This document shows, piece after piece, positions 1-9,630 of a stretch of 31,405 bases of DNA. Origin of the DNA: JALZBL01 sp040004775 (GTDB taxonomy: Bacteria; Actinomycetota; Actinomycetes; Mycobacteriales; Jatrophihabitantaceae); the NCBI GenBank assembly GCA_040004775.1, contig JBDUAD010000022.1, positions 1-31,405 on the forward strand, in the 5' to 3' direction. The notes under the pieces are model-generated. The model had not been told where the DNA came from, did not search any database, and saw only the letters and a program-made list of their open reading frames with translations. Positions within the stretch are counted from its first letter, which is position 1. Each line of letters opens with the position of its first letter. The position numbers and the translations under genes are program-made.

Positions 1-222
1 GGTACGTCGTTCGACGCCCTCTACGTCAACGTCAACGGCCAGTCCGGCTACTTCGACCGCTCGCTGGCCGTCTACGGACGGGAGGGCCAACCGTGTCCGC
101 GCTGCGCTACAGCGGTGCGCCGGGAGCCGTTCATGAACCGCTCCAGCTTCTTCTGCCCGCGCTGCCAGCCGGTGCCACGAACTCGCCGGGCGGGGCACCA
201 AATCCGCGGGGCGGGGGTTTGA
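1..222 (+). CDS. mutM: Formamidopyrimidine-DNA glycosylase, C-terminal end (partial)
   Basis: This is the last 73 codons of a gene that starts before the window; the reading frame is open from base 1 to a TGA at 220-222. It carries a zinc finger of the pattern C-x2-C-x16-C-x2-C (two CPRC pairs), with the segment MNRSSFFC between the pairs where the family has its conserved R-[ST]-x-x-C. That is the DNA-binding finger of MutM/Fpg, the base-excision repair enzyme that removes 8-oxoguanine and formamidopyrimidines and nicks the abasic site. The catalytic N-terminal proline lies outside the window and cannot be checked. After the last cysteine there is a basic tail of about 18 residues, longer than usual for the family. 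I recall mutM lying just upstream of smc in mycobacteria, which fits. Confidence 0.88.
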   Translation, partial: GTSFDALYVNVNGQSGYFDRSLAVYGREGQPCPRCATAVRREPFMNRSSFFCPRCQPVPRTRRAGHQIRGAGV

Positions 223-314
223 CCGCGACACGCGACGGTGCGATCATTGTTACCTGTGCGTTACCCCGCGCTGATCGCATGTTCTGATCCTTCTCGTCGT
301 TGAGAGGCCGTCAC

Positions 315-527
315 ATGGCCAGGGCACTGCTCGGATATGTAGGCACTTCCTCCACCACCCCCCTTCAGGACCTCGAACTGGCGCGCCTGCGCAGCCGGGT
401 CCGTGAACTGGAGGCCGAGGTGAGCGAGCTGCGCGCAGAGGCCGCGGCCCGCCGTGCGGTGGAGTCGGACTCGGTCGAGGCCGAGCTGAGCCGCATCGTC
501 GGCCAGCATCCCGCCGCTCTCGCGTAG
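315..527 (+). CDS. Small coiled-coil protein of unknown function
   Basis: This 70-residue ORF begins MARALLGYVG and continues into a helical stretch rich in Leu, Glu and Arg with heptad-like spacing (about residues 18-48), so a short coiled coil is likely. I chose the ATG at 315 because GAGAGG (303-308) sits 7 bp upstream; a TTG at 300 in the same frame would include the Shine-Dalgarno in the gene. It lies between mutM and smc and ends 10 bp before a strong hairpin, which makes it a separate short transcription unit. A small gene occupies the same place in mycobacteria (recalled, not checked). There is no catalytic motif, signal peptide or membrane segment. The function is unknown. Confidence 0.72.
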   Translation: MARALLGYVGTSSTTPLQDLELARLRSRVRELEAEVSELRAEAAARRAVESDSVEAELSRIVGQHPAALA

Positions 528-536
528 GTCCTGAGC

Positions 537-553
537 CGGCCGCCGAGCGGCCG
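537..553 (+). terminator. GC-rich hairpin after the small ORF
   Basis: CGGCCGC (537-543), loop CGA, and GCGGCCG (547-553) form a perfect 7-bp stem 10 bp past the stop codon at 527. There is no following T tract, as is common in high-GC actinobacteria, so termination is inferred from position and stability only. Confidence 0.6.
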
Positions 554-585
554 CGCGCCTGCGACCCGGGTCGTCGGCTTCCGGT

Positions 586-591
586 TAGATT
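586..591 (+). promoter_or_regulatory. Candidate smc -10 box
   Basis: TAGATT lies in the gap between the terminator-like hairpin and smc and is the most AT-rich stretch there. It would start a transcript near 598, about 57 bp before the smc start. No good -35 box is visible at the usual distance. Confidence 0.35.
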
Positions 592-654
592 TCCCCGGAC
601 CGCTTCCCCGCAGGTGCGACCCGACTTCGCCCCTGCCCGGCGTACCGGAGCAGC

Positions 655-3600
655 GTGCATCTCACCTCGTTGACGCTCAAGGGCTTCAAGTCCTTCGCTT
701 CGGCCACCACCCTGCGCTTCGAGCCGGGCATCACGGCCGTGGTCGGGCCGAACGGGTCGGGCAAGAGCAACGTCGTGGATGCCATCGCCTGGGTACTCGG
801 CGAACAAGGCGCCAAGGCCCTGCGCGGCGGGAAGATGGAGGACGTCATCTTCGCCGGCACCGCCGGGCGCGCGCCGCTCGGGCGGGCCGAGGTCACCCTG
901 ACCATCGACAACCGCGACGGGGCCCTGCCGGTCGACTACGCCGAGATCGCGCTGACCCGGCGCATGTTCCGCGACGGGGCCAGCGAGTACGAGATCAACG
1001 GCCAGAGCGCACGGCTGCTCGACATCCAGGAGTTGCTCAGCGACTCCGGCATCGGCCGGGAGATGCACGTCATCGTCGGCCAGGGACAGCTCGACTCGGT
1101 CCTGCAGGCCCGGCCCGAGGACCGGCGCGGGTTCATCGAGGAGGCGGCCGGCGTCCTCAAGCACCGCAAGCGCAAGGAGAAAGCGCTGCGCAAGCTTGAG
1201 GCGATGCAGGCGAACCTCACCCGGTTGAGCGACCTGACCGCCGAGCTGCGCCGCCAGCTCAAGCCGCTTGGACGTCAGGCCGAGATCGCCCGCCGTGCGG
1301 CCGGCGTTCAAGCCGAACTGCGCGATGCCCGCCTGCGCCTGCTGGCCGACGACCTGCTGACCCTGCGCACCCAGCTGGCCCGGGAAGTGGCCGACGAGGA
1401 GGCCATCCGGGACGAGCGCACGAGGTCGGAGGCCGAGCTGGCCGCGGTCCGCGGCCGCGAGGCTGAGCTCGACGCCGCGTTGGCCGACGCCGCGCCCGCC
1501 CTGGCTGGCGCTCAGGACACGTGGTACCGGCTGACCGCGCTCGAGGAGCGCCTGCGCGGCACCGCCCGCCTGGCCGCCGAACGCCACCGGCACCTGGCCG
1601 TGCCGATGCACGAGGCCCGCGCCGGCCGCGACCCCGAAGCCATGGACGCCGAGGCGGCCGAAGCCCGGGCCGAGGAGAGCCGGCTGCGCAGCGTCCTACA
1701 GCAGGCCGAGACCACGGCCGAGGCGGCGGTGCACGCGGCGCAGCGGGCCGACGCCGAGCTGGCCGCGGCTGAATCCGCGGTGGCCGCCGCCCTGCGGGCC
1801 CGCGCCGACCGCCGCGAGGGCCTGGCCACGCTGAGCGGTCAGGTCGACACCGCGCGCGAGCGGGCCGCCGCCGCCGCCGCGGAAACCGCCCGGCTGGACG
1901 CGGCGGCCGCCCGGGCCGAAGTCCGGGCGGCGCACGCCAAGGACGAGCTCAGCGGGCTGGAGGCCGAGGTCGGCAACCTCGACGCCGGCGAGCTCGGCCT
2001 CGACGAGCGCCACGAGATCGCCGCCGTGGCGGCCACCGAGATCCGGCAGCGCCGGGAGGACCTCGAGCGCGAGCGGCAGGGCGCGGAGCGGGACCACTCG
2101 ACATGGTCGGCGCGCCGGGATGCGTTGGCCCTCGGTCTTACCCGCCGTGACGGCGCGGGCGCGCTGCTGGAGGCCGGGGCCCGCCTGCCCGGGGTGCTGG
2201 GCTCGGTAGCCGCGTTGCTCACCGTCGAGCCCGGGCAGGAGGCAGCTCTGGCCGCGGCCCTGGGCGCGCTGGCCGACGCGGTGGCGGTGAGCTCACCGCA
2301 CGACGCGGCCGCGGCGCTCGAGCTGCTCAAAGCTGACGACGCCGGACGCGCCGGGCTGCTGGTCGGCGGCGGGTCGGGCAGCCGGTCACCTGGCCGCTCG
2401 AGCGGCTCGGCCGGGCACCCCGGCGTCCCGCCGATCACCTTGCCCGACGTTGCCCGCTGGGCGATCGACCTCGTACGGGCCCCGGCGGAAATTCAGGCGG
2501 CGCTGGACGAGGCGTTGGACGCGGTGGCCGTGGTGAGCGACCTTCCCGCCGCGGTGAAGCTGGTCGAGCGCCATCCCGAGGTCCGCGCCGTGACCCTGGC
2601 CGGCGACGTCCTCGGCCGCGGCTTCGCGGCCGGCGGATCGGCGTCGGCGCCGAGCACGCTGGAGATTCAAGCCGCCGCCGACGAAGCCGACGCGCGCGCC
2701 ACGGAGGCGGCCGAGCGCACCCGCGCTGCCGACGCCGCGCTGGTCGAGGTCCGCGCCGACGAAGCGGCGGCCGTGCAGGCCGAGCAGGCCGCTCTGGCCG
2801 AGTTGCACGAGTCCGACGCCCGCCTGGCCGCCATCACCGAGGCCCTGGCCGAACTCGGTCAGCGGGTCCGCTCGGCCGCGGCCGAGGCCGACCGCCTGCG
2901 CTCGGCTTCGGCCGACAGCGAGGCCGCCGCGGTTCGCCACCGGGCGGCCCTGGCCGACTTGGAGGAGCGGCTCCGGCACGCGTCGTCCACCGAGGGCTTC
3001 GACGACGGCGAGGCGGGCGTCGACGGGCGCGAGGCGGCCCGAATGGCGGCGGCCGAGGCGCGGCGGGCCGAGATCGAGGCCCGGCTGACCGTGCGCACCG
3101 CCGAGGAGCGGGTCCGCGCCCTCGGCGGCCGGGCCGACGCCCTGGAGAAGGCCGCCCGCGAGGAGCGCGCCGCCCGCCGACGCGACGCCCAACGCCGGGC
3201 CGAGCGGGCTCACGGCGCCCGGGTCGCGGCCGCCGTCGGCGCCGCCGCGGAAGCCACGTTGGTCCGGCTGGCCGATTCCCGCCGGCGCGCGGAGCAGGTC
3301 CGCGACACCGTGCAGGCCCGACGCACCTCGCAGGAGGCGGAGGCGGTCACGGTGCGCGTGTCGGTGCGATCGCTGGCCGCGCGGGTCGAGCAGCTCACGG
3401 ATGCCGTTCACCGCGACGAGGTGCTGCGCACCGAGCAGCGGCTGCGCATCGAGGCGCTGCAGCAGCGCGCGGCCGAGGAGTTCGGCGTCGACCCGGACTC
3501 ACTGCTGGCCGAGTACGGGCCGGACCAGCTGGTGCCCCCGTCGGCCCAGGAGACCGCGGAGTACGAGCAGGCCCGCGAGCGCGGTGAGGACGTCGTCGCC

Positions 3601-4386
3601 CCGCCGCCGGGGCCGTTCCGCCGACCCACCCAGGAGAAGCGGGCCGCCCGAGCGGAGCGCGATCTCGCCCTGCTCGGGCGGGTCAATCCGTTGGCCCTCG
3701 AGGAGTTCTCGGCGCTGGAGGAGCGCCATCAATTCCTGGCCACCCAGCTCGAGGACATCAAGACCACGCGCCGCGACCTCATGACCGTGGTGCGCGAGGT
3801 CGACGAGCGCATTCTGGCCGTGTTCAGCGCGGCCTACGCCGACGTGGCCCGCGAGTTCGAGGTCGTCTTCGCCACCCTGTTCCCGGGCGGCGAGGGCCGG
3901 CTCGTGCTCACCGATCCGGACGACCTGCTGACCACCGGGATCGACGTCGAGGCCCGCCCGCCGGGCAAGAAGGTCAAGCGGCTGTCGCTGCTGTCCGGGG
4001 GCGAGCGCTCCCTGACCGCGGTGGCGTTGCTGGTGGCCATCTTCCGGGCCCGGCCGTCGCCGTTCTACATCATGGACGAGGTCGAGGCCGCGCTGGACGA
4101 CATCAACCTCGGCCGCTTGCTCGCCCTGATCAGCGAGTTGCGCTCCAGCAGTCAGCTAGTCGTGATCACTCACCAGAAGCGCACGATGGAGATCGCCGAC
4201 GCGCTCTACGGCGTCACCATGCGTGGGGACGGGATCTCCCAGGTGATCAGCCAGCGGCTGCGGACGCCGGCCGAGGAGGTCGACGGGCTCGAGGAGGTCG
4301 AGGGCTGGCAGATCGAGGTCCGGCAGGCCGAGGTCCGGCAGGCCGAGGTCCGGATGGCCGCGGTCCGGGTGGCCGCGGCCGGCTGA
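655..4386 (+). CDS. smc: Chromosome partition protein Smc
   Basis: The 1243-residue protein is an SMC ATPase that forms the condensin ring (with ScpA/ScpB) and compacts and segregates the chromosome. Visible parts, in order: the N-terminal ATPase half with Walker A GPNGSGKSN (31-39) and the Q-loop region GQGQLDSVL (about 142); a long Ala/Glu/Arg-rich coiled coil; a hinge at about 510-660; a second coiled coil; and the C-terminal ATPase half with signature LSGGERSL (about 1112) and Walker B FYIMDEVEAALDD (about 1136). The length is normal for the family. The start is GTG at 655 with GGAG at 647-650. The hinge holds a Gly/Ser-rich insert (GGGSGSRSPG, about 572). The last 25 residues are repeats of (A/R)EVRQ encoded by a 15-bp tandem repeat (see separate entry). 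ftsY follows after 42 bp. Confidence 0.97.
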   Translation: MHLTSLTLKGFKSFASATTLRFEPGITAVVGPNGSGKSNVVDAIAWVLGEQGAKALRGGKMEDVIFAGTAGRAPLGRAEVTLTIDNRDGALPVDYAEIALTRRMFRDGASEYEINGQSARLLDIQELLSDSGIGREMHVIVGQGQLDSVLQARPEDRRGFIEEAAGVLKHRKRKEKALRKLEAMQANLTRLSDLTAELRRQLKPLGRQAEIARRAAGVQAELRDARLRLLADDLLTLRTQLAREVADEEAIRDERTRSEAELAAVRGREAELDAALADAAPALAGAQDTWYRLTALEERLRGTARLAAERHRHLAVPMHEARAGRDPEAMDAEAAEARAEESRLRSVLQQAETTAEAAVHAAQRADAELAAAESAVAAALRARADRREGLATLSGQVDTARERAAAAAAETARLDAAAARAEVRAAHAKDELSGLEAEVGNLDAGELGLDERHEIAAVAATEIRQRREDLERERQGAERDHSTWSARRDALALGLTRRDGAGALLEAGARLPGVLGSVAALLTVEPGQEAALAAALGALADAVAVSSPHDAAAALELLKADDAGRAGLLVGGGSGSRSPGRSSGSAGHPGVPPITLPDVARWAIDLVRAPAEIQAALDEALDAVAVVSDLPAAVKLVERHPEVRAVTLAGDVLGRGFAAGGSASAPSTLEIQAAADEADARATEAAERTRAADAALVEVRADEAAAVQAEQAALAELHESDARLAAITEALAELGQRVRSAAAEADRLRSASADSEAAAVRHRAALADLEERLRHASSTEGFDDGEAGVDGREAARMAAAEARRAEIEARLTVRTAEERVRALGGRADALEKAAREERAARRRDAQRRAERAHGARVAAAVGAAAEATLVRLADSRRRAEQVRDTVQARRTSQEAEAVTVRVSVRSLAARVEQLTDAVHRDEVLRTEQRLRIEALQQRAAEEFGVDPDSLLAEYGPDQLVPPSAQETAEYEQARERGEDVVAPPPGPFRRPTQEKRAARAERDLALLGRVNPLALEEFSALEERHQFLATQLEDIKTTRRDLMTVVREVDERILAVFSAAYADVAREFEVVFATLFPGGEGRLVLTDPDDLLTTGIDVEARPPGKKVKRLSLLSGGERSLTAVALLVAIFRARPSPFYIMDEVEAALDDINLGRLLALISELRSSSQLVVITHQKRTMEIADALYGVTMRGDGISQVISQRLRTPAEEVDGLEEVEGWQIEVRQAEVRQAEVRMAAVRVAAAG
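4315..4374 (+). repeat. 15-bp tandem repeat at the 3' end of smc
   Basis: Four consecutive 15-bp units start at 4315, 4330, 4345 and 4360. The first two are identical (GAGGTCCGGCAGGCC), and the third and fourth differ by one to three bases. They stay in frame and add EVRQA-type repeats beyond the conserved ATPase head, so they should be tolerated functionally. Confidence 0.9.
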
Positions 4387-4428
4387 CGTCGCCCCGACCG
4401 GCGCGGCCATACAGGGCGGGCTGACAAG

Positions 4429-5652
4429 ATGGTCAGCGTGGTGGCCATCCTGATCATCGTTGCCGTTCTGCTGATCCTCCTCACCGTCTTCATCGGCTTC
4501 GTCTTCCTGCCCCGGCGCGCCGGCACGCAGACCTACGTTCCCCGAGCCGGCGTCGACTACGAGCCCGGTGTGGGCGACGACCCCGAGGTGCCTCGGGACA
4601 GCCCGTCGCGCAGCATCACCACGACGATCGAGCTGCCGCCCCTCGCCTCCCCGGATCTCGACGAGTTCGGACCGGTGGTGGCTGAGCCGGGAACCGCCGC
4701 GGCGCCCACCGCGCCGCTGATCGAACGTCCGGAACCCGGCGCCGGGCGGCTGGTGCGGCTACGCGCCCGACTGGCCCGCTCCCAGACCGTGTTCGGCCGC
4801 ACGCTGCTGGGCGTCCTGTCCCGCGACAACCTCGACGACAACGCGTGGGAGGAGGTCGAGGACGCCCTGATCGGCGCCGACGTCGGAGTGGGCGCCACCG
4901 GGGAGATCGTCGGGCGGCTGCGGGAGCGCACGCGCGTGCTCGGTACGCGCACGCCGGACCAGCTGCGCGCGCTGCTGGCCGAGGAACTGGTGAGCGCGCT
5001 GCGTCCCGAGCTGGACCGCACACTGCGAACCACCAGTGCCACCGGCCCCGCGGTCGTGATGGTGGTCGGCGTCAACGGCACCGGCAAGACCACGACCTGC
5101 GGAAAGCTGGCCCGGGTCCTAGTGGCCGACGGGCGCAGCGTGCTGCTCGGCGCGGCCGACACCTTCCGGGCCGCGGCCGCCGATCAGCTCGCCACCTGGG
5201 GCACCCGGGTGGGGGCGGAGACGGTGCGCGGGCCGGAAGGCGGGGATCCGGCCAGCGTCGCGTTCGAGGCGGTCAAGGCCGGCGCGGAGCGATCGGTCGA
5301 CGTGGTAGTGATCGACACCGCCGGCCGGCTGCACACCAAGGTCGGACTGATGGACGAGCTGGGCAAGGTGAAGCGGGTCGTCGAGAAGCGCAGCCCGGTG
5401 GACGAGACTCTGCTCGTGCTCGACGCGACCACGGGCCAGAACGGGCTGACCCAGGCCCGGGTGTTCACCGAGGTCGTCGACGTCACCGGCATCGTTCTCA
5501 CCAAGCTCGACGGCACAGCCAAGGGCGGCATCGTCATCAGCGTCCAACGGGAACTCGGCCTGCCGGTCAAGCTCATCGGCCTCGGCGAGGGCCCGGACGA
5601 TCTCGCCCCGTTCGAGCCGGCGCCGTTCGTCGACGCGCTGCTCGGGGACTGA
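4429..5652 (+). CDS. ftsY: Signal recognition particle receptor FtsY
   Basis: The 407-residue SRP receptor GTPase pairs with Ffh (encoded at 16668) to deliver ribosome-nascent chain complexes to SecYEG. An N-terminal membrane segment (about residues 4-27, VVAILIIVAVLLILLTVFIG) is followed by an acidic, Pro-rich linker. The NG GTPase domain then shows Walker A GVNGTGKTT (about 214), DTFRAAAADQL, DTAGRLH (about 296) and TKLDGTAKGG (about 358). A membrane-anchored N-terminus is common in actinobacterial FtsY. The start is uncertain: ATG 4429 has no clear Shine-Dalgarno, whereas CAAGAT (4425-4430) sits 7 bp before GTG 4438, which would suit a leaderless start three codons later. The gene lies next to smc, as in mycobacteria. 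Confidence 0.96.
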   Translation: MVSVVAILIIVAVLLILLTVFIGFVFLPRRAGTQTYVPRAGVDYEPGVGDDPEVPRDSPSRSITTTIELPPLASPDLDEFGPVVAEPGTAAAPTAPLIERPEPGAGRLVRLRARLARSQTVFGRTLLGVLSRDNLDDNAWEEVEDALIGADVGVGATGEIVGRLRERTRVLGTRTPDQLRALLAEELVSALRPELDRTLRTTSATGPAVVMVVGVNGTGKTTTCGKLARVLVADGRSVLLGAADTFRAAAADQLATWGTRVGAETVRGPEGGDPASVAFEAVKAGAERSVDVVVIDTAGRLHTKVGLMDELGKVKRVVEKRSPVDETLLVLDATTGQNGLTQARVFTEVVDVTGIVLTKLDGTAKGGIVISVQRELGLPVKLIGLGEGPDDLAPFEPAPFVDALLGD

Positions 5653-5677
5653 GGCCGCCGAGCGGAGAAGGGCGCCC

Positions 5678-6712
5678 ATGATGAAAGCGCTGTACAAGCC
5701 GTCGCCCGGGCCGGGCTTCGAGCTGGTTGAGCGGGCCGAGCCACAGCCCGGCTTCGGCGAGGTGATGATTCGTGTGCTGCGCACAGGCATCTGCGGCACC
5801 GATCTGCACATCGAGCGGTGGGACGACTGGGCCGCCCGCGCCGTCGCCGCGCCGCTGGTGCCCGGTCACGAGTTCGCCGGGGAGGTCGTAGCCCTCGGTG
5901 CGGGCGTGCGGGATGTGCGAGTAGGCGACCTGGTCTCCGGCGAGGGACACATCGTCTGCGGAACCTGCCGCAACTGCCGGGCCGGCCGGCGCCACCTGTG
6001 CGTGCGTCCGGTGAGCGTCGGCGTCAACCGCGACGGTGCCTTCGCCGAATTCGTGGTGCTGCCCGAGAGCAACGTGTGGGTGCACCACGACAACGTCGAC
6101 ATCGACCTGGCCGCGATCTTCGATCCGTTCGGCAACGCCGTCCACACCGCGCTGTCCTTCCCGCTGGTCGGCGAGGACGTGCTGATCACCGGCTGCGGGC
6201 CGATCGGGCTCATGGCCGCCGCCGTGGCCCGCCACGTCGGCGCCCGCTACGTGGTGGCCACCGACGTCAGCCCGCCCCGGTTGAAGCTCGCCGAGCAGAT
6301 GGGCGTCGACGTCGCCCTCGACGTGCGCAGCGCGGACATTGCCGACGCCCAGCGCTCGCTGGGCATGGTCGAGGGCTTCGACGTCGCCCTGGAGATGAGC
6401 GGGCATCCCTCGGCCCTGCCGTCCATCATCGACAACCTCAACCACGGTGGCCGCATCGCTCTGCTCGGCCTTCCCGATGCGCCGATCGAGGTGGACTGGG
6501 CGCGGGTGGTCAGCCACATGATCACCATCAAGGGCATCTACGGGCGCGAGATGTATGAGACCTGGTACGCCATGAGCGCGATGCTGCGTTCGGGTCTCGA
6601 CATCGTGCCGGTGATCACCGACCGTTTGCCGGCCCGCGACTGGGCCGAGGGGTTCGCCGTGGCCCGCGCCGGCGCCCACGGCAAGGTGGTCCTCGACTGG
6701 ACGGAGCTGTAG
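5678..6712 (+). CDS. tdh: L-threonine 3-dehydrogenase
   Basis: The 344-residue zinc-dependent medium-chain dehydrogenase oxidises L-threonine with NAD+ to 2-amino-3-ketobutyrate. Catalytic zinc ligands are visible as C39 in GICGTDLH and H64-E65 in GHEFAG. A structural-zinc lobe has the four cysteines of CGTCRNCRAGRRHLC. The Rossmann glycine motif is GCGPIGLMA. The length is that of E. coli Tdh (about 340). Two ATG codons are adjacent (5678 and 5681), and the second gives the usual MKAL start; GAGAAGGG lies just upstream. kbl starts directly after the stop codon, so the two enzymes of the threonine-to-glycine route are co-translated. The pair separates ftsY from the amt-glnK-glnD block. Confidence 0.93.
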   Translation: MMKALYKPSPGPGFELVERAEPQPGFGEVMIRVLRTGICGTDLHIERWDDWAARAVAAPLVPGHEFAGEVVALGAGVRDVRVGDLVSGEGHIVCGTCRNCRAGRRHLCVRPVSVGVNRDGAFAEFVVLPESNVWVHHDNVDIDLAAIFDPFGNAVHTALSFPLVGEDVLITGCGPIGLMAAAVARHVGARYVVATDVSPPRLKLAEQMGVDVALDVRSADIADAQRSLGMVEGFDVALEMSGHPSALPSIIDNLNHGGRIALLGLPDAPIEVDWARVVSHMITIKGIYGREMYETWYAMSAMLRSGLDIVPVITDRLPARDWAEGFAVARAGAHGKVVLDWTEL

Positions 6713-7891
<1,179 letters not shown>

Positions 7892-7948
7892 GCCGTCGCC
7901 CGAGCCAGCGCGTTCGTCCCAAGGCGTTCGGGCCGGGGACTAAACCGA

Positions 7949-8394
7949 GTGCCCTTGTCCACGGGTACACATGGTGTGGATCCTGCCCGCATGGCGCTGC
8001 CGGAAACGTCGCGGCCGGCCGACGAGTTCTCGCAGTGGGTCGCGCCCTGCGTCCCGGCGATGGCGCACCTCGCCGCGCGGCTGGCACCGGCGTCCGAGCG
8101 CGACGATGTGGTGCAGGACGCGTTGGTCGCGGCCTGGCGCAAATGGACGTCCTACGACGCCGCGCGGGGCAGTCCTCGGTCCTGGTTGCTGGCGATCGTG
8201 GCGGATCAGTCAGGCAAGAGCCGACGGCGTCGCCGGCCCACGGTGCCGTCGAACTGCACTACTTCCTCGACTTCCTCGACCTGCCGGTCGCCGAGGTAGC
8301 GCTGACGATGGGGTGCTCGGAGGGGACGGTCAAGGCAACGCTGTTTCAGGCCCGGGCACGGCTCGAGCGTGAGTTGGGAGAGGACCTGCGATGA
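7949..8394 (+). pseudogene. ECF RNA polymerase sigma factor, frameshifted and internally deleted
   Basis: Region 2 of an ECF sigma factor is read from GTG 7949 (or ATG 7991). Its core is ERDDVVQDALVAAWRKW, then RGSPRSWLLAIVADQ and a run of arginines, and that frame stops after nonsense codons at 8299. The second half of region 4 (VELHYFLD, then LPVAEVALTMGCSEGTVKATLFQARARLERELG) is read in another frame to the TGA at 8392-8394. The switch falls at about 8240-8248. The linker and the first helices of region 4 (the usual LPxRQR) are absent, so roughly 40 residues are missing and not just a base. A 9-bp duplication (8263-8280) also doubles FLD. An alternative is two separately translated sigma fragments, but the region 4 part has no start or Shine-Dalgarno of its own. 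Confidence 0.75.
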
Positions 8395-9566
8395 GTACGG
8401 ACATGGACACGCGGTTGCGGCAGTACGCGCAGCGTTGGCGGGAGGGTCAATCGGAGTCCCCGGCCGTTCCCGAGTTCGCCGCGGCCCGCGACGCGGCGCC
8501 GCGACGGGCGCGACGGGCGCGACGGACCACGGTGGTGGCCATGGCCGCCTCCATCGCCTCGGTCGGGTTGATCGCGGCCAGCACCCTCGTTCTCGATCGT
8601 GGCGAGCACGGCGGGGCACCGCTCGGCTCATCCGCGAGTGCCCGGCCGCGCGTCGACAATGCCCGTGTCCCGTGGAACCGGCCTCCCCTGAGGCCGTACC
8701 CGGTCGCGGTTCCCGCGGCGCCCACGGTGGCCGCGCCGGCCGGGTTGCGCCACTGCGCGAACGCCGACCTGCGGATCGAGTCCACGAACACCACCGCGCC
8801 AGCGGGCGCCGAGGGCTGGCTGGAGACCGACTTCGTGCTCAGGTCCGTCGCCACTTCGCCGTGTTCGGTGCCCAACGGCTTTCTGAACGTCGAGCTCGTG
8901 TCCGCCGACGGTTCGCCGCTGCCCCAGGACGCCATCCCGGTCGGCGGCGCGGTGTTCCCGTCGGCGTTGCTCGTCCGGCCCGCGCAGATCGTCTTGGGCA
9001 CGGCTCAATGGGCGGTCTACGAAGGACGCGCCCCGCGGCCGGCGCGGCTGGTGATCAATCCGGACGGCGGGGCCGGACACCCGAGCGATGGGCTCAGCGT
9101 GTCCGTGGCCGCAGTCGCCATCCCAGCGCACCCTCGCAATCCGTCGAATGTCGGCCCGTGGCGGGCCACGTCCTACGGCACCGTCGACCGCGTCGCCGAT
9201 CCCGGCACGACGGCCTCGCTGACCGCGTCGGTGGCGGCCCCGGCCACCGTCGCGGTGGGAGCGACCCTGCGCTACAGCGTGACTCTGACCAACCCGACGT
9301 CGACGGCGGTGCCCTTGTCCCCGTGCCCCGACTTCGGGCAGCGTCTCGACGTCGTCCCGGTGAAGTACGCCACCACCGTCGGGTCCCGGGGAACCCTCAA
9401 CTGCGCGCAGGCCCCGACGACGATCGGTGCCGGCGAATCCGTGACGTTCGCCTATGAATTGGACACGACGGGCGAGGTCGACGGCCCGGGCGCGCTCAAC
9501 TGGTCGCTGCTGGACGGCTCGACCGCCGCTGTCACCGCCCGCACCGACCTCACCGTCACCCGCTGA
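8391..9566 (+). CDS. Membrane-anchored exported protein, possible anti-sigma-type partner
   Basis: The 391-residue protein has a short Arg-rich cytoplasmic segment (1-45), one membrane helix (about 46-67, TTVVAMAASIASVGLIAAST) and a large outside part. The outside part seems to have two beta-rich domains. Residues about 115-215 contain RHCANADLRIES and SPCSVPNGFLNVEL, resembling DUF4232-type domains. Residues about 270-390 (ATLRYSVTLTNPTSTAVPLSPC) look like an immunoglobulin-like fold. There are four cysteines in the outside part, enough for two disulfides. The start is ATG 8391 behind GGAGAGGA (8377-8384), overlapping the sigma remnant's stop (ATGA). The layout mimics an ECF sigma/anti-sigma pair, but I see no zinc-binding anti-sigma domain, so the role is unknown. 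Confidence 0.72.
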   Translation: MSTDMDTRLRQYAQRWREGQSESPAVPEFAAARDAAPRRARRARRTTVVAMAASIASVGLIAASTLVLDRGEHGGAPLGSSASARPRVDNARVPWNRPPLRPYPVAVPAAPTVAAPAGLRHCANADLRIESTNTTAPAGAEGWLETDFVLRSVATSPCSVPNGFLNVELVSADGSPLPQDAIPVGGAVFPSALLVRPAQIVLGTAQWAVYEGRAPRPARLVINPDGGAGHPSDGLSVSVAAVAIPAHPRNPSNVGPWRATSYGTVDRVADPGTTASLTASVAAPATVAVGATLRYSVTLTNPTSTAVPLSPCPDFGQRLDVVPVKYATTVGSRGTLNCAQAPTTIGAGESVTFAYELDTTGEVDGPGALNWSLLDGSTAAVTARTDLTVTR

Positions 9567-9630
9567 ACGGTCGCCCACTGAACCGTTCCTCGCTGAGGCA
9601 ATCGCGCCGGCACTGATGGCCGGACGGAGC

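Noticed and set aside
250..1611. Long minus-strand ORF (453 codons) opposite the start of smc
   Set aside because: It is the high-GC complement of smc, with no recognisable domain and biased composition; smc on the plus strand is certain.
8502..8526. GACGGGCGC 9-bp repeats in the exported-protein gene
   Set aside because: They are real but short (about 2.5 copies, encoding an RRA run), typical of GC-rich coding sequence and not worth a separate feature.
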